NCBI RefSeq assembly: GCF_000577615.1
Contig: NZ_CBXX010000006.1
Location: forward strand, 186,001 to 250,000
Direction: 5' to 3'
DNA: 64,000 nt
Source of the DNA: Herbaspirillum sp. RV1423
GTDB taxonomy: Bacteria > Pseudomonadota > Gammaproteobacteria > Burkholderiales > Burkholderiaceae_D
In this document: positions 41,712-51,008 of the stretch, piece after piece
How positions within the stretch are numbered: position 1 is the stretch's first letter
How the letters are laid out: each line of letters starts with the position of its first letter
The notes under the pieces: model-generated
Seen by the model: only the letters and a program-made list of their open reading frames with translations
Told to the model about the DNA's origin: nothing
The model's database searches: none
Made by a program: the position numbers and the translations under genes

Positions 41712-42146
41712 ATGGCCAACGTATGCGACTTGTGTGACGGCGACGGCGGCCAGTTGGTGTTCAAAAACGACAGCTATCGCGTCGTGCTGGTCGACGAAGC
41801 CGCTTATCCCGGCTTCTGCCGCGTGATCTGGAATGGCCATTTCAAGGAAATGACCGACTTGTCGCCGGCTGATCGTAGCGCGCTCATGAATGCGGTGTGG
41901 GCGGTCGAAGCTGCCGTGCGTGAAGTCATGCAGCCGGAAAAAATCAACGTCGCCAGTCTCGGCAACATGACGCCGCACGTACACTGGCATGTGATTCCGC
42001 GCTATACCGACGATGCGCATTTTCCCAGTCCGGTCTGGGCCGAGGCCAAGCGTGAAAGCGCGGCGGCGACGCTGGAACAGCGTCGCGCGAAATTGCCGCA
42101 ACTGCGCGCCGCGATCATGCGTCATCTGTCGTCGATGCCGTCCTGA
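41712..42146 (+). CDS. HIT-family hydrolase
   Basis: 144 residues. The histidine triad is NMTPHVHWHVIPRYTDDAHF (about 90-109), with the catalytic middle histidine. The N-terminus has a CDLCDG pair. The enzyme is likely a nucleoside-phosphoramidase or dinucleotide-polyphosphate hydrolase. Its start is two bases after the stop of the large oxidoreductase, so the pair is co-translated. DUF971 and ubiE follow in the same direction. Confidence 0.9.
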   Translation: MANVCDLCDGDGGQLVFKNDSYRVVLVDEAAYPGFCRVIWNGHFKEMTDLSPADRSALMNAVWAVEAAVREVMQPEKINVASLGNMTPHVHWHVIPRYTDDAHFPSPVWAEAKRESAAATLEQRRAKLPQLRAAIMRHLSSMPS

Positions 42147-42235
42147 CGATCTTCCGAAAGACCGGAGCAGGCTTGCCTGTGAAGAGTAGAAGCCAAACCG
42201 CCGGCCTTCGTTTTACAGAATAGAAAGTGCAAGCA

Positions 42236-42652
42236 ATGAGCTCCGGTCCCACGCCCGTATCCTTCAAAGTCCGCACGCAATCGCGCGTGATGGAAGTCGC
42301 CTTCGACGACGGCGCACAGTTTTCCATTCCGTTCGAGCTGCTGCGCGTGTATTCGCCCTCGGCCGAGGTGCGCGGGCACGGTCCCGGCCAGGAAACCCTG
42401 CAGACCGGCAAGCGCGATATCGGCATCGTCGGCGTCGAGCCGGTCGGCAATTACGGCATCAAACCGATATTCTCCGACGATCATTCCAGCGGTATCTTTA
42501 CGTGGGAATACCTCTATCAGCTCGGCCGCGATCAGGATGCGATGTGGGAAACCTATCTGCAAAAACTGGAAGCGGCCGGTTTCACGCGCGACAGCGGCCG
42601 CGATCAGGACATGAGGGCGCAAGGCGGCAGCGCCTGCGGCCACCAGCACTGA
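42236..42652 (+). CDS. DUF971 (GBBH-like N-terminal domain) protein
   Basis: 138 residues from the ATG at 42236; a GTG nine bases upstream is an alternative. The sequence FDDGAQFSIPFELLRVYSPS and VGNYGIKPIFSDDHSSGIFT is the compact beta fold of DUF971, related to the N-terminal domain of gamma-butyrobetaine hydroxylase. It ends with a histidine-containing tail. In betaproteobacteria this gene commonly precedes ubiE. Function is unknown; a link to Fe-S or cofactor handling has been suggested for the fold but nothing here shows it. Confidence 0.85.
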   Translation: MSSGPTPVSFKVRTQSRVMEVAFDDGAQFSIPFELLRVYSPSAEVRGHGPGQETLQTGKRDIGIVGVEPVGNYGIKPIFSDDHSSGIFTWEYLYQLGRDQDAMWETYLQKLEAAGFTRDSGRDQDMRAQGGSACGHQH

Positions 42653-42733
42653 CCGGCATCGACTTTGCCGGGCCGGGCGATTTCACCTTGCCTCACCTTA
42701 TATAATGTCGCATTACTTATTTCAGGTTGCCAC

Positions 42734-43468
42734 ATGACCAACACCACCCACTTCGGTTATCAGACCGTTCCTGAAGAAGACAAGGTACATAAAGTCGCCG
42801 AAGTCTTCCACTCCGTCGCAGCCAAGTACGACATCATGAACGACTTCATGTCGGCCGGCCTGCATCGCGTGTGGAAAGCGTTCACGATCGCCCAGGCCGG
42901 CGTCCGTCCCGGGTTCAAGGTACTCGATATCGCCGGCGGCACCGGCGACCTGTCCAAGGCGTTCGCCAGGCAGGCCGGCCCCACCGGTGAAGTCTGGCTG
43001 ACCGACATCAACGAGTCGATGCTGCGCGTCGGCCGCGACCGTCTATTGAATAAGGGTACTCCGACCCCCACCTTACTGTGCGATGCGGAGAAGTTGCCGT
43101 TTCCCGACAATTATTTCGACCGTGTTTCAGTGGCCTTCGGCCTGCGTAACATGACGCACAAGGATGTCGCCCTGTCGGAAATGCGCCGGGTCCTGAAGCC
43201 GGGCGGCAAGCTGCTGGTGCTGGAGTTTTCCAAAGTATGGGAGCCGCTGAAGAAGCCTTACGACGTGTATTCCTTCTCGGTGTTGCCATGGCTGGGCAAG
43301 AAAATCGCCAACGATGCCGAAAGCTATCGTTATCTGGCCGAATCGATTCGCATGCATCCCGACCAGGAAACGCTGAAGAAGATGATGGAAGATGCCGGCC
43401 TGGAACGCGTGCAGTACCACAACCTGACCGCTGGCGTGGCCGCATTGCATACCGGTATTAAACTTTAA
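42734..43468 (+). CDS. ubiE: ubiquinone/menaquinone C-methyltransferase
   Basis: 244 residues from the ATG at 42734 ([20 protein letters not shown]); the longer frame upstream is rejected. It methylates demethyl-menaquinol and the benzoquinol ring of ubiquinone using SAM. Motif I is [20 protein letters not shown] (about 67), and the UbiE signature [19 protein letters not shown] is near residue 35. A second signature is [20 protein letters not shown]. It opens the ubiE - Tim44-like - ubiJ - ubiB quinone cluster. Confidence 0.96.
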   Translation: MTNTTHFGYQTVPEEDKVHKVAEVFHSVAAKYDIMNDFMSAGLHRVWKAFTIAQAGVRPGFKVLDIAGGTGDLSKAFARQAGPTGEVWLTDINESMLRVGRDRLLNKGTPTPTLLCDAEKLPFPDNYFDRVSVAFGLRNMTHKDVALSEMRRVLKPGGKLLVLEFSKVWEPLKKPYDVYSFSVLPWLGKKIANDAESYRYLAESIRMHPDQETLKKMMEDAGLERVQYHNLTAGVAALHTGIKL

Positions 43469-43504
43469 AATCAAATTCTGGAACCAATTTGCGTAGGAGC
43501 TTGT

Positions 43505-44449
43505 GTGAAAAAGTTATTCCTCATTCTGATGCTTGCCCTGACGACCATGACGGTCGCAATGTCGGGCGCTGAAGCCAGGCGTCTCGGCGGTGGCGGTTCT
43601 TTCGGCAAGCAATCGTCGAATTATTCCCGCCAGGCGCCGTCGTCTTCGCCGTCCTACGCTGCACCTGCCAGACCCGCAGCCCCGGCTGCAACTCCGCAAT
43701 CGGTTCCGCCCAAGCCGGCCAGTCCATGGAAAGGCATCCTCGGCGGCGCATTGCTTGGTCTCGGCTTGGGCGCGCTGTTGTCGCACTTCGGCCTGGGCGG
43801 CGCCTTCGCGAGCATGATCAGCACCGTTTTGATGCTGGCCTTGCTGGCTTTCGTTGCGATGTTCCTGTTCCGCATGTTCACGCGCAAGAGTGGCGGCAGC
43901 AGCAATCCGGGAACTGGCTTCAATCCGCAGCCGGCTTATGCCAATACCGCGGAATCCTCGGTCTACACGCCTGAAATCGGTTCGCGCATCGGCCCGACCG
44001 GCGTGCAAGCGCCTGCGGCACTGCAAGGCAACGATTTCGGCGCCTCGGCTGCCCATGCACCGATCATCCCGTGGGGCATCCCGGCCGATTTCGACGTGGC
44101 CGGTTTTGTACGTACCGGAAAAACCTATTTCATCCGTCTGCAAGCTGCATGGGACAGGGCCGATATCAACGACATCCGCGAATTCACCACGCCGGAAATG
44201 TTCGGCGAATTGCGCCTCCAATTGCAAGAGCGCGGCAGCGCGCCGAACAACACCGACGTCGTGCAGATCGATGGCGAACTGCTCGGTATCGAGACCATCG
44301 GCAGCGACTATCTGGCAACCGTCAAATTTACCGGTTTGATCAAGGAAGCGCCCGATATGTCGGCGGAGCCGTTTGCCGAAATCTGGAACCTGTCGAAGCC
44401 GGTCAACGGCCCAGGCGGTTGGGTGCTGGCAGGCATCCAGCAGGTGTAA
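43505..44449 (+). CDS. Tim44-like domain membrane protein
   Basis: 314 residues from a GTG at 43505 preceded by TAGGAGC. A signal peptide (LFLILMLALTTMTVAMSGAE) is followed by a proline/serine/alanine-rich linker (about 35-75). Two membrane segments follow (GILGGALLGLGLGALLSHFG and FASMISTVLMLALLAFVAMF). The C-terminal Tim44-like domain (about 190-314) contains VRTGKTYFIRLQAAWDRADI and ITVKFTGLI-type strands. Such proteins sit between ubiE and ubiJ in many betaproteobacteria; the function is not established. A terminator follows, separating it from ubiJ. Confidence 0.87.
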   Translation: MKKLFLILMLALTTMTVAMSGAEARRLGGGGSFGKQSSNYSRQAPSSSPSYAAPARPAAPAATPQSVPPKPASPWKGILGGALLGLGLGALLSHFGLGGAFASMISTVLMLALLAFVAMFLFRMFTRKSGGSSNPGTGFNPQPAYANTAESSVYTPEIGSRIGPTGVQAPAALQGNDFGASAAHAPIIPWGIPADFDVAGFVRTGKTYFIRLQAAWDRADINDIREFTTPEMFGELRLQLQERGSAPNNTDVVQIDGELLGIETIGSDYLATVKFTGLIKEAPDMSAEPFAEIWNLSKPVNGPGGWVLAGIQQV

Positions 44450-44514
44450 GCCTCAAACCGGCTTGAAGGCGTGAGCCTGGAGTCACTTGGCAGCGCCAAG
44501 AACTGTTAAACTTG

Positions 44515-44551
44515 AAACCGCCCGACTTTCTCTCGGGCGGTTTTCTTTTTT
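44515..44551 (+). terminator. Rho-independent terminator directly before ubiJ
   Basis: AAACCGCCCGA (44515-44525) pairs perfectly with TCGGGCGGTTT (44533-44543), followed by TCTTTTTT. It ends within two bases of the first plausible ubiJ start codon, leaving almost no room for a separate promoter. Confidence 0.9.
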
Positions 44552-44552
44552 G

Positions 44553-45149
44553 ATGCCGCACATTCCCATGCTTTCTTCCTTCATGCGCCCAGTTGCTGCC
44601 GTTATCAATCATTTGCTTGCCCAGGAACCCTGGGCGCAAGCCAGGCTGGTTGCACATCGCGACAAGACCGCCTGCATCGACGCCGGCCTTGCGCAACTGA
44701 TGTTGACCGTCACCGGCGACGGCTTTGTCAGGAACGCCGCCGAGAATGCTGTGCCGGCCGTGACGATACATCTCAAGCTGTCCGATGTGCCGCTGATCCT
44801 CGCCAACCGTGAACGCGCCGTGTCCTACGTCAGGATCGAAGGCGATGCCGACTTTGCCAACGCCATTTCCCAGTTGAGCCAATCGCTGCGCTGGGATGCG
44901 GAAGAAGACGTCAGCAAGGTAGTTGGCGACATCGCCGCGACGCGCCTCGTGTCCGGCGCGAAATCCTTCCTTGCTGCGGCCCGGACGACCCAAAGGCAAG
45001 TGGCGGAAAACGTCGCAGAATATTTTTTGGAAGAACAGCCGATGCTGATCCGTCCGTATGTCATGAATGAATTTTCCGGCGATGTCGTCAAATTGCGCGA
45101 CGACGTCGAGCGCCTGTCCAAGCGGATAGAGAAGCTGGAGCGCCGCTGA
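44553..45149 (+). CDS. ubiJ: ubiquinone biosynthesis accessory factor UbiJ (SCP2 domain)
   Basis: 198 residues if started at the ATG at 44553; ATG codons at 44568 and 44583 are equally possible, and none has a good ribosome site. The in-frame upstream extension runs through a terminator and is rejected. The SCP2-like lipid-binding domain covers about residues 20-120 ([40 protein letters not shown]). A coiled C-terminal segment follows ([18 protein letters not shown]). UbiJ scaffolds the soluble Ubi complex. Its stop overlaps the ubiB start by one base. Confidence 0.88.
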   Translation: MPHIPMLSSFMRPVAAVINHLLAQEPWAQARLVAHRDKTACIDAGLAQLMLTVTGDGFVRNAAENAVPAVTIHLKLSDVPLILANRERAVSYVRIEGDADFANAISQLSQSLRWDAEEDVSKVVGDIAATRLVSGAKSFLAAARTTQRQVAENVAEYFLEEQPMLIRPYVMNEFSGDVVKLRDDVERLSKRIEKLERR

Positions 45150-46720
45150 TGCTGCTGCGTTCCCTGCGACTGTTCAAGATCGTGCGCGTAGCGATACGCT
45201 ATGGCCTGGACGAGATCGCCATTTCCGGTTTCGACACGCCGCGCATCACGCGTTTTCTCAATGCGATTTTTTTCTGGCGCGACCTGTCGCGGCCGCGCGG
45301 AGAGCGCCTGCGCCGCGCGCTGGAAGACCTCGGGCCGATCTTCGTCAAGTTCGGTCAGGTGCTGTCGACGCGCCGCGATCTGCTGCCGCTGGATATCGCC
45401 GATGAATTGATGCGGCTGCAGGATCGCGTGCCGCCGTTCGATTCCGACCTCGCCATTGCGCAGATCCAGAAGTCGCTGGGCGCCCATCCCGATGCCTTGT
45501 TCGCCACGTTCGATCGCACCCCGATCGCTTCCGCTTCAATTGCCCAGGTGCATTTTGCGACGCTCAAGGACGGCACGGAAGTCGCCGTGAAAGTCTTGCG
45601 TCCCGGCATGCGCAACACCATCGACCACGACATCGGCCTGATGCACCTGGCTGCCGACTGGGTCGAACGCCTGTGGGCCGACGGCCGTCGGCTGAAAGCC
45701 AAGGATGTCGTCGCCGAATTCGACAAGTACTTGCACGACGAACTGGACCTGATGCGCGAGGCGGCCAATGCCAGCCAGTTGCGGCGCAATTTCGCCAACT
45801 CCGATCTGCTGATGGTGCCGGAGATGTATTGGGACTATTGCTCCTCGTCGGTGATTGTCATGGAGCGCATGCACGGTATTCCGATTTCCCAGACCGAGCG
45901 TTTGCGGGCGGAGGGCGTGGATCTGAGCAAACTGTCGCGCGACGGCGTTGAAATTTTCTTTACGCAAGTGTTCCGTGACGGTTTCTTCCATGCCGACATG
46001 CATCCGGGAAATATCCTGGTCTCGACCGCGCCGGCAACCTTCGGCCGTTACATTGCGCTCGACTTCGGCATCGTCGGCACGCTGACCGATTTCGACAAGG
46101 ATTACCTGTCGCAGAATTTCCTGGCGTTCTTCCGGCGCGATTACAAGCGCGTGGCCGAGGCGCATATCGAATCCGGCTGGGCGCCGAAAGATACCCGGGT
46201 CGACGAGTTGGAGGCGGCGGTGCGCGCCTGCTGCGAACCGATCTTCGATCGTCCGCTGAAAGACATTTCCTTCGGCCAGGTGCTGCTGCGCTTGTTCCAG
46301 ACTTCGCGCCGCTTCAATGTCGAAGTGCAGCCGCAACTGGTGCTGCTGCAAAAGACCTTGCTCAACGTCGAAGGCCTGGGACGCCAGCTCGATCCCGAAC
46401 TTGACCTCTGGAAAACCGCCAAGCCCTATCTTGAGCGCTGGATGACAGAGCAGATCGGCTGGCGCGGTTTTGTCCAGCAACTCAAGATCGAAGTGCCGCG
46501 CTACAGCCGCCTGTTGCCGCAATTGCCGCGTCTGGCGCATCAGGCGCTGACCATGGCGACCCAGGCCAACAAGCACGAGCAGAATACCGAATTGCTGAAG
46601 AGACTGGTGGCCGAGCAGCGTCGCACCAACCTGTTGCTGGGGGTAATCGTCTATTTCGGCGGCGGTCTGATCGGCGGGATTATCGTGGTGCAGTTGCTGC
46701 TGCATTTCCTGCGCTTCTGA
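45149..46720 (+). CDS. ubiB: ubiquinone biosynthesis protein UbiB (ADCK-family atypical kinase)
   Basis: 523 residues. The KxGQ motif is in [20 protein letters not shown] (about 68). The A-rich loop replacing the P-loop is [20 protein letters not shown], followed by the lysine of VAVKVLRPG. The metal-binding motif is [10 protein letters not shown]. Two C-terminal membrane segments follow ([20 protein letters not shown]). UbiB is a membrane ATPase supporting ubiquinone synthesis. It begins within the ubiJ stop (TGATG), so the two are translationally coupled. Confidence 0.96.
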   Translation: MLLRSLRLFKIVRVAIRYGLDEIAISGFDTPRITRFLNAIFFWRDLSRPRGERLRRALEDLGPIFVKFGQVLSTRRDLLPLDIADELMRLQDRVPPFDSDLAIAQIQKSLGAHPDALFATFDRTPIASASIAQVHFATLKDGTEVAVKVLRPGMRNTIDHDIGLMHLAADWVERLWADGRRLKAKDVVAEFDKYLHDELDLMREAANASQLRRNFANSDLLMVPEMYWDYCSSSVIVMERMHGIPISQTERLRAEGVDLSKLSRDGVEIFFTQVFRDGFFHADMHPGNILVSTAPATFGRYIALDFGIVGTLTDFDKDYLSQNFLAFFRRDYKRVAEAHIESGWAPKDTRVDELEAAVRACCEPIFDRPLKDISFGQVLLRLFQTSRRFNVEVQPQLVLLQKTLLNVEGLGRQLDPELDLWKTAKPYLERWMTEQIGWRGFVQQLKIEVPRYSRLLPQLPRLAHQALTMATQANKHEQNTELLKRLVAEQRRTNLLLGVIVYFGGGLIGGIIVVQLLLHFLRF

Positions 46721-46762
46721 CGGACAGGATTTCAGTGAAATAAAAACAAATACAGGACAGGG

Positions 46763-48211
46763 ATGACAGCCGCACAGACTCCATCGCGCGCACACTGGTT
46801 GCCTTTCATCGTCGCCGCGACGTTTTTCATGGAATACCTCGACACGACGATCATCGCGACGGCGTTGCCGCAGATGGCGCAGGCGTTCAAGGTGGGGCCG
46901 AATGAACTGAGCCTGGGCATGACCGCCTACATGCTGACGCTGGCGGTGTTTATTCCGATCAGCGGCTGGGTCGCGGATCGCCTCGGTTCGCGCACAGTAT
47001 TCGGCGCGGCGATTGTGGTCTTCACGCTGGCGTCGGTGCTGTGCGGCATCTCCGGCAGCGTGTTCGAATTCACCGCCGCGCGTATCCTGCAAGGCATGGG
47101 CGGTGCGCTGATGGTGCCGGTCGGGCGTCTGATCGTCGTGCGCAACACCAGCAAGGACAAGCTGATGAAGGCGATTTCCACGATTACCTGGCCGGCGATT
47201 GTCGCGCCGGTGGTGGGGCCTTCGCTCGGCGGATTCATCACCACCTATTTCTCGTGGCACTGGATCTTCCTGATCAACGTGCCGTTCGGCATTGCCGCTT
47301 TGATCGCCGTGGCGGCGCTTGTCCCCAACGAGCGCAGCATGCAGCGCCGGCCGCTGGACATGGTCGGCTTCTTCCTGAGCGGCACGGCGCTGACGTCGCT
47401 GTTATACGGCACCGAACTGGCCAGCCACACTGAAACCAACCTGACCGTCGCGCTTTTCTTCATCGCCGCCGGTATCGTCTTGGGCTTTTTTTCGTACCGC
47501 CATGGCATGCGCAGCGAACATCCGTTGCTGGACTATTCGACGCTGAAAGTGCCGACCTTCAATATCACCGTCGTTACCGGTTCATTCACGCGCATCGGTA
47601 TCGAAGCGGTGCCGTATCTGTTGCCGCTGCTGTTCCAGATCGGATTCGGCCTGTCGGCGTTCCATTCGGGTTTGCTGCTACTGGCGAGCGCCTTGGGCAA
47701 TCTCGGCATGAAGATGTTCACTACACGCGTGTTGCAGCGTTTCGGTTTCCGTCGCGTGTCGCTGACCAATGCCACTATCGCCGGCGTGTTCGTGCTGGCT
47801 TGCGGCCTGCTCACGGCGACGACGCCGTTGCCGGTCGTGCTGCTGACGATTTTCATCTACGGCTTGTCGCGGTCGATGCAGTTCTCGACGCTGGCCACAC
47901 TGGCCTATGCCGATGTCTCCGAAGCGCAAAAGAGCGCGGCCAGCACACTATGGAGTGTGGCGCAGCAAATGACGATCGGTATGGGAATCGCATTTGGCGC
48001 GCTGGCGTTACGCGTGGCGTCCTATTTCAACGGCAGCGCAGATATGGCTGGCGGCGGTATCGAGGCGCATTTTTCAATAACCGATTTCCACTGGGCGTTT
48101 GTCATGGCAGGAGCGCTGACTTTATGTTCCGCGCTGGGTTATCGCAGCCTGGCCAGGGATGCCGGCAGTAATCTTGGCGGCGGCATGCGGGCCGGCGCGA
48201 AGAGCCGCTAG
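46763..48211 (+). CDS. DHA2-type MFS drug exporter
   Basis: 482 residues with about fourteen hydrophobic segments. The DHA2/EmrB signatures are MEYLDTTIIATALPQMAQAF (helix 1), the WVADRLGSRTVFGAAIVVFT loop and the GRLIVVRN / APVVGPSLGGFITTYFSWHW segment (motif C). It would export small toxic compounds by proton antiport. The gene stands 42 bases after ubiB but is functionally unrelated. The convergent LysR gene ends five bases after its stop. Confidence 0.9.
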   Translation: MTAAQTPSRAHWLPFIVAATFFMEYLDTTIIATALPQMAQAFKVGPNELSLGMTAYMLTLAVFIPISGWVADRLGSRTVFGAAIVVFTLASVLCGISGSVFEFTAARILQGMGGALMVPVGRLIVVRNTSKDKLMKAISTITWPAIVAPVVGPSLGGFITTYFSWHWIFLINVPFGIAALIAVAALVPNERSMQRRPLDMVGFFLSGTALTSLLYGTELASHTETNLTVALFFIAAGIVLGFFSYRHGMRSEHPLLDYSTLKVPTFNITVVTGSFTRIGIEAVPYLLPLLFQIGFGLSAFHSGLLLLASALGNLGMKMFTTRVLQRFGFRRVSLTNATIAGVFVLACGLLTATTPLPVVLLTIFIYGLSRSMQFSTLATLAYADVSEAQKSAASTLWSVAQQMTIGMGIAFGALALRVASYFNGSADMAGGGIEAHFSITDFHWAFVMAGALTLCSALGYRSLARDAGSNLGGGMRAGAKSR

Positions 48212-48216
48212 GTCAG

Positions 48217-49140
48217 TCAAAAGGCGGAGAATCGCCGTGCCAGTTCTTCATGGCGGAAATGTTCCACCACATAATCGACGAACACGCGCGTCTTCGCCGG
48301 CAACAGCCGTGCAGCGGCGAAGTAGAGCGCCAGCATGCCGCCGTCGACATACCAATCCGGCAGCACCCGCATCAATGCGCCGCTCTTCAGGTACACCACC
48401 GCATGTGGCATCGCTGCCAGCGTGATGCCCATGCCCATTTGTGCGATTTCGCAGGCGGCATTGGGGTCGCTCATCGTCATCTTCACTTTCAGATTGATCG
48501 ACGCCTGCGCACCATCACGATTGCGCAGCGTCCATGAGCGCACGCGGCCGGTTTGCGGCGAGCGGATCAGGATGCCGTCGTGCTGTTCGAGGTCATCCGG
48601 CGTGCGGACCGGCGGACGTTGCGCCAGGTATTGCGGCGACGCCAGCAATACCCGGTGCGCCGGCGCCAGTTCGCGCGCGACGATGCCGGGCGGCAGTTCG
48701 ATGCCGCCGCCGATCGCGGCGTCGAAACCTTCCGTGATCAGATCCACCGGCCGGTTATCGAAATGCCAGTCCGGTGAGATGGCAGGATAGCGCTCCAGGA
48801 ATCCTCCCAACAGCGGCACGATGTATTCACGTCCGAAACCGGTTCCCATGCTGACCTTCAACACGCCTGCCGGCTGTCCGTCGGCGCTGGCCAGGTTGGC
48901 GACTGCGCTCTGGATGGCGGACAGGCCGCCGCTGACTTCCTGAAGAAACCGTTCCCCAGCCTCGGTCAGGCGCAGGCTGCGCGTGCTACGCTGGAACAGG
49001 CGGACGCCGAGGTTCGATTCAAGCCGGGCGACGTTCTTGCCCACGGCGGCAGAGGTCAGGCCGAGTCGCCGTGCGGCTGCGGAGAAGCTGCCTGCCTCTG
49101 CGGAGACAACAAAACATTCAATGCTGGTCAGGGATTCCAT
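48217..49140 (-). CDS. LysR-family transcriptional regulator
   Basis: 307 residues. The helix-turn-helix is MESLTSIECFVVSAEAGSFS with AAARRLGLTSAAVGKNVARL (about 1-45), and the effector domain contains GVLKVSMGTGFGREYIVPLL. It resembles the CrgA/AaeR-like group that controls neighbouring oxidoreductases. It is divergent from the SDR gene at 49317. A 21-bp perfect palindrome begins seven bases upstream of its start codon. Confidence 0.88.
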   Translation of the reverse strand: MESLTSIECFVVSAEAGSFSAAARRLGLTSAAVGKNVARLESNLGVRLFQRSTRSLRLTEAGERFLQEVSGGLSAIQSAVANLASADGQPAGVLKVSMGTGFGREYIVPLLGGFLERYPAISPDWHFDNRPVDLITEGFDAAIGGGIELPPGIVARELAPAHRVLLASPQYLAQRPPVRTPDDLEQHDGILIRSPQTGRVRSWTLRNRDGAQASINLKVKMTMSDPNAACEIAQMGMGITLAAMPHAVVYLKSGALMRVLPDWYVDGGMLALYFAAARLLPAKTRVFVDYVVEHFRHEELARRFSAF

Positions 49141-49147
49141 TTGTTAA

Positions 49148-49168
49148 TTTTAAACATAATGTTTAAAA
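49148..49168. promoter_or_regulatory. 21-bp palindromic operator between the LysR and SDR genes
   Basis: TTTTAAACAT (49148-49157), a central A, and ATGTTTAAAA (49159-49168) make a perfect dyad seven bases from the LysR start codon. A second partial copy, TTTTAACATAAT, is at 49192-49203 towards the SDR gene. This layout fits a LysR regulator that controls itself and its divergent neighbour. Confidence 0.65.
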
Positions 49169-49316
49169 AGAAGATAGTGATTGATGTCTAGTTTTAACAT
49201 AATCCTTACTCCATACTTGATTCCAAGCCAAACGGAATTCGACGCTCAAGCAAGGAAACCGCAGGCCATTCGCTTATTTTTTTATCCTGACTCTTACACG
49301 AACAAGGAGCAATATC

Positions 49317-50078
49317 ATGACTGCAAACATCAACACCACTCTGACGCTGAAAGACAAGGTTGCTTTCGTGCAAGGCGGTTCGCGCGGCATCGGCGCCGCC
49401 ATTGTCAAGCGCCTGGCGCGCGAAGGCGCGATCGTCGCCTTCACCTATGTCAGTTCGCCGGACAAGGCGCAGGCACTGGTCAGCGACGTCGAAGCCAAGG
49501 GCGGTCGAGCGCTGGCCATCCAGGCCGACAGCTCGGACACCGCGGCGCTGCAGCAGGCGGTGCGCATCGCTGCCGAAACGTTCGGCCGTCTCGACATTCT
49601 CGTCAACAATGCCGGCGTACTGGCGCTGGGGTCGGTGGAGGAATTCAAGCTGGAAGACCTTGACCGCACCTTGGCCGTCAACGTGCGCAGCGTGTTCGTT
49701 GCGACTCAGGAAGCCGTGCGCTTCATGCGCGAAGGCGGTCGCATCATCACCATCGGCAGCACCAACGCCGAGCGCATGCCGTTTGCCGGCGGCGCTGTGT
49801 ATGCAATGAGCAAGTCGGCCATCGTCGGCCTGACAAAAGGCCTGGCGCGCGATCTCGGTCCACGCGGCATCACCGTCAACAACGTGCAGCCGGGGCCGGT
49901 CGACACCGACATGAATCCGGCTTCCGGCGAGTTCGCCGAAACGCTGAAAGGTTTGATGGCCTTGCCGCGTTACGGCAAGGCCGAAGAAATTGCCAGCTTC
50001 GTGGCTTACCTGGCTGGACCTGAAGCCGGTTATATCACTGGCGCCAGCTTGACGATCGATGGCGGTTTCTCGGCTTGA
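49317..50078 (+). CDS. short-chain dehydrogenase/reductase
   Basis: 253 residues, preceded by AAGGAG. The cofactor loop is FVQGGSRGIGAAIVKRLARE (about 15-34), with G where most members have T in TGxxxGIG. The NNAG motif is LDILVNNAGVLALGSVEEFK. The catalytic Ser-Tyr-Lys set lies in ITIGSTNAERMPFAGGAVYA followed by MSKSAIVG. The C-terminal TGASLTIDGGFSA is typical of 3-oxoacyl-ACP-reductase-like enzymes. The substrate is unknown. It is divergent from, and probably controlled by, the LysR gene. Confidence 0.9.
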   Translation: MTANINTTLTLKDKVAFVQGGSRGIGAAIVKRLAREGAIVAFTYVSSPDKAQALVSDVEAKGGRALAIQADSSDTAALQQAVRIAAETFGRLDILVNNAGVLALGSVEEFKLEDLDRTLAVNVRSVFVATQEAVRFMREGGRIITIGSTNAERMPFAGGAVYAMSKSAIVGLTKGLARDLGPRGITVNNVQPGPVDTDMNPASGEFAETLKGLMALPRYGKAEEIASFVAYLAGPEAGYITGASLTIDGGFSA

Positions 50079-50100
50079 TCGTGCTTTTCTCGTAATCATC

Positions 50101-50142
50101 AAAAAAGCCGTCGTCCCGACCTAAGTCAGGACGACGGCTTTG
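50101..50142. terminator. bidirectional terminator between the SDR gene and trpC
   Basis: AAAGCCGTCGTCC-GAC pairs with GTC-GGACGACGGCTTT across a short loop with one mismatch. The plus-strand A-run at the left becomes a U-run for the trpC transcript, so it is strongest for the trp operon. Confidence 0.88.
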
Positions 50143-50174
50143 TGTTTTGGGTTTGTTTATGCGTCGCGTGGCGT

Positions 50175-50975
50175 TCAGGCAAACAAGCGCGCCAGCTCCA
50201 CACCCGGTTCCGGCGCGCGCATGAAGGCTTCGCCAACCAGGAACGCATTCACATCGGCGTCGCGCATGCGCTTGACATCGTCCGGCGTGGCGATGGCCGA
50301 TTCGGTGACGACCAGCTTGTCCGGCGGGATGCGCGGCAGCAGGTTCAGCGTCGTGTCGAGCGTGGTCTCGAAGGTGCGCAGGTTGCGATTGTTGATGCCC
50401 AGCAATGCGGTTTTCAGTTTCAGTGCCGCGTCCAGTTCGGCGCCGTCGTGCACTTCCACCAGCACGCTCATGCCCAGTTCATGAGCGCAGGCTTCGAGTT
50501 CAGCCATCAGACCGTGGTCGAGCGCGGCGACGATCAGCAGAATGGCGTCGGCGCCCCAGGAGCGCGCTTCATAGACTTGATACAAGTCCATCATGAAATC
50601 CTTGCGCAGCACCGGCAGCGCGCAGGCGGCGCGCGCTTGTTTCAGGTAGTCGGGCGAGCCCTGGAAGAATTGCACGTCGGTCAGCACCGACAGGCAGGCG
50701 GCGCCGTGGGCGGCGTAGCTGGCAGCGATCTCGGCCGGTTTGAAATCGGGACGGATCACGCCCTTGGAGGGCGAGGCCTTTTTGATTTCGGCGATGATGC
50801 CGGCACGGCCGGCGGCGATCTTGCCGCGCAGGCCAGCCTCGAAGCCGCGCAATTGCGCGCGTGCTTGCGCATCGGATTCGACATCGCGGCGCAGGCTGGC
50901 GAGGTCGCGGTGTTTCTTCGCCGCTTTAACTTCCTCTGCCTTGACGGCGAGGATATTGTTGAGGATGTCTGACAT
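50175..50975 (-). CDS. trpC: indole-3-glycerol-phosphate synthase
   Basis: 266 residues, preceded by AAGGAG. It closes the indole ring in tryptophan synthesis. Characteristic segments are [20 protein letters not shown] (about 60-79), [40 protein letters not shown] and [14 protein letters not shown]. Length matches the monofunctional enzyme. It is the last gene of trpG-trpD-lysE-trpC and is followed by a strong terminator. Confidence 0.96.
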   Translation of the reverse strand: MSDILNNILAVKAEEVKAAKKHRDLASLRRDVESDAQARAQLRGFEAGLRGKIAAGRAGIIAEIKKASPSKGVIRPDFKPAEIAASYAAHGAACLSVLTDVQFFQGSPDYLKQARAACALPVLRKDFMMDLYQVYEARSWGADAILLIVAALDHGLMAELEACAHELGMSVLVEVHDGAELDAALKLKTALLGINNRNLRTFETTLDTTLNLLPRIPPDKLVVTESAIATPDDVKRMRDADVNAFLVGEAFMRAPEPGVELARLFA

Positions 50976-51008
50976 GGATACTCCTTGGTTACGGCTTGTT
51001 TGCTTTGC

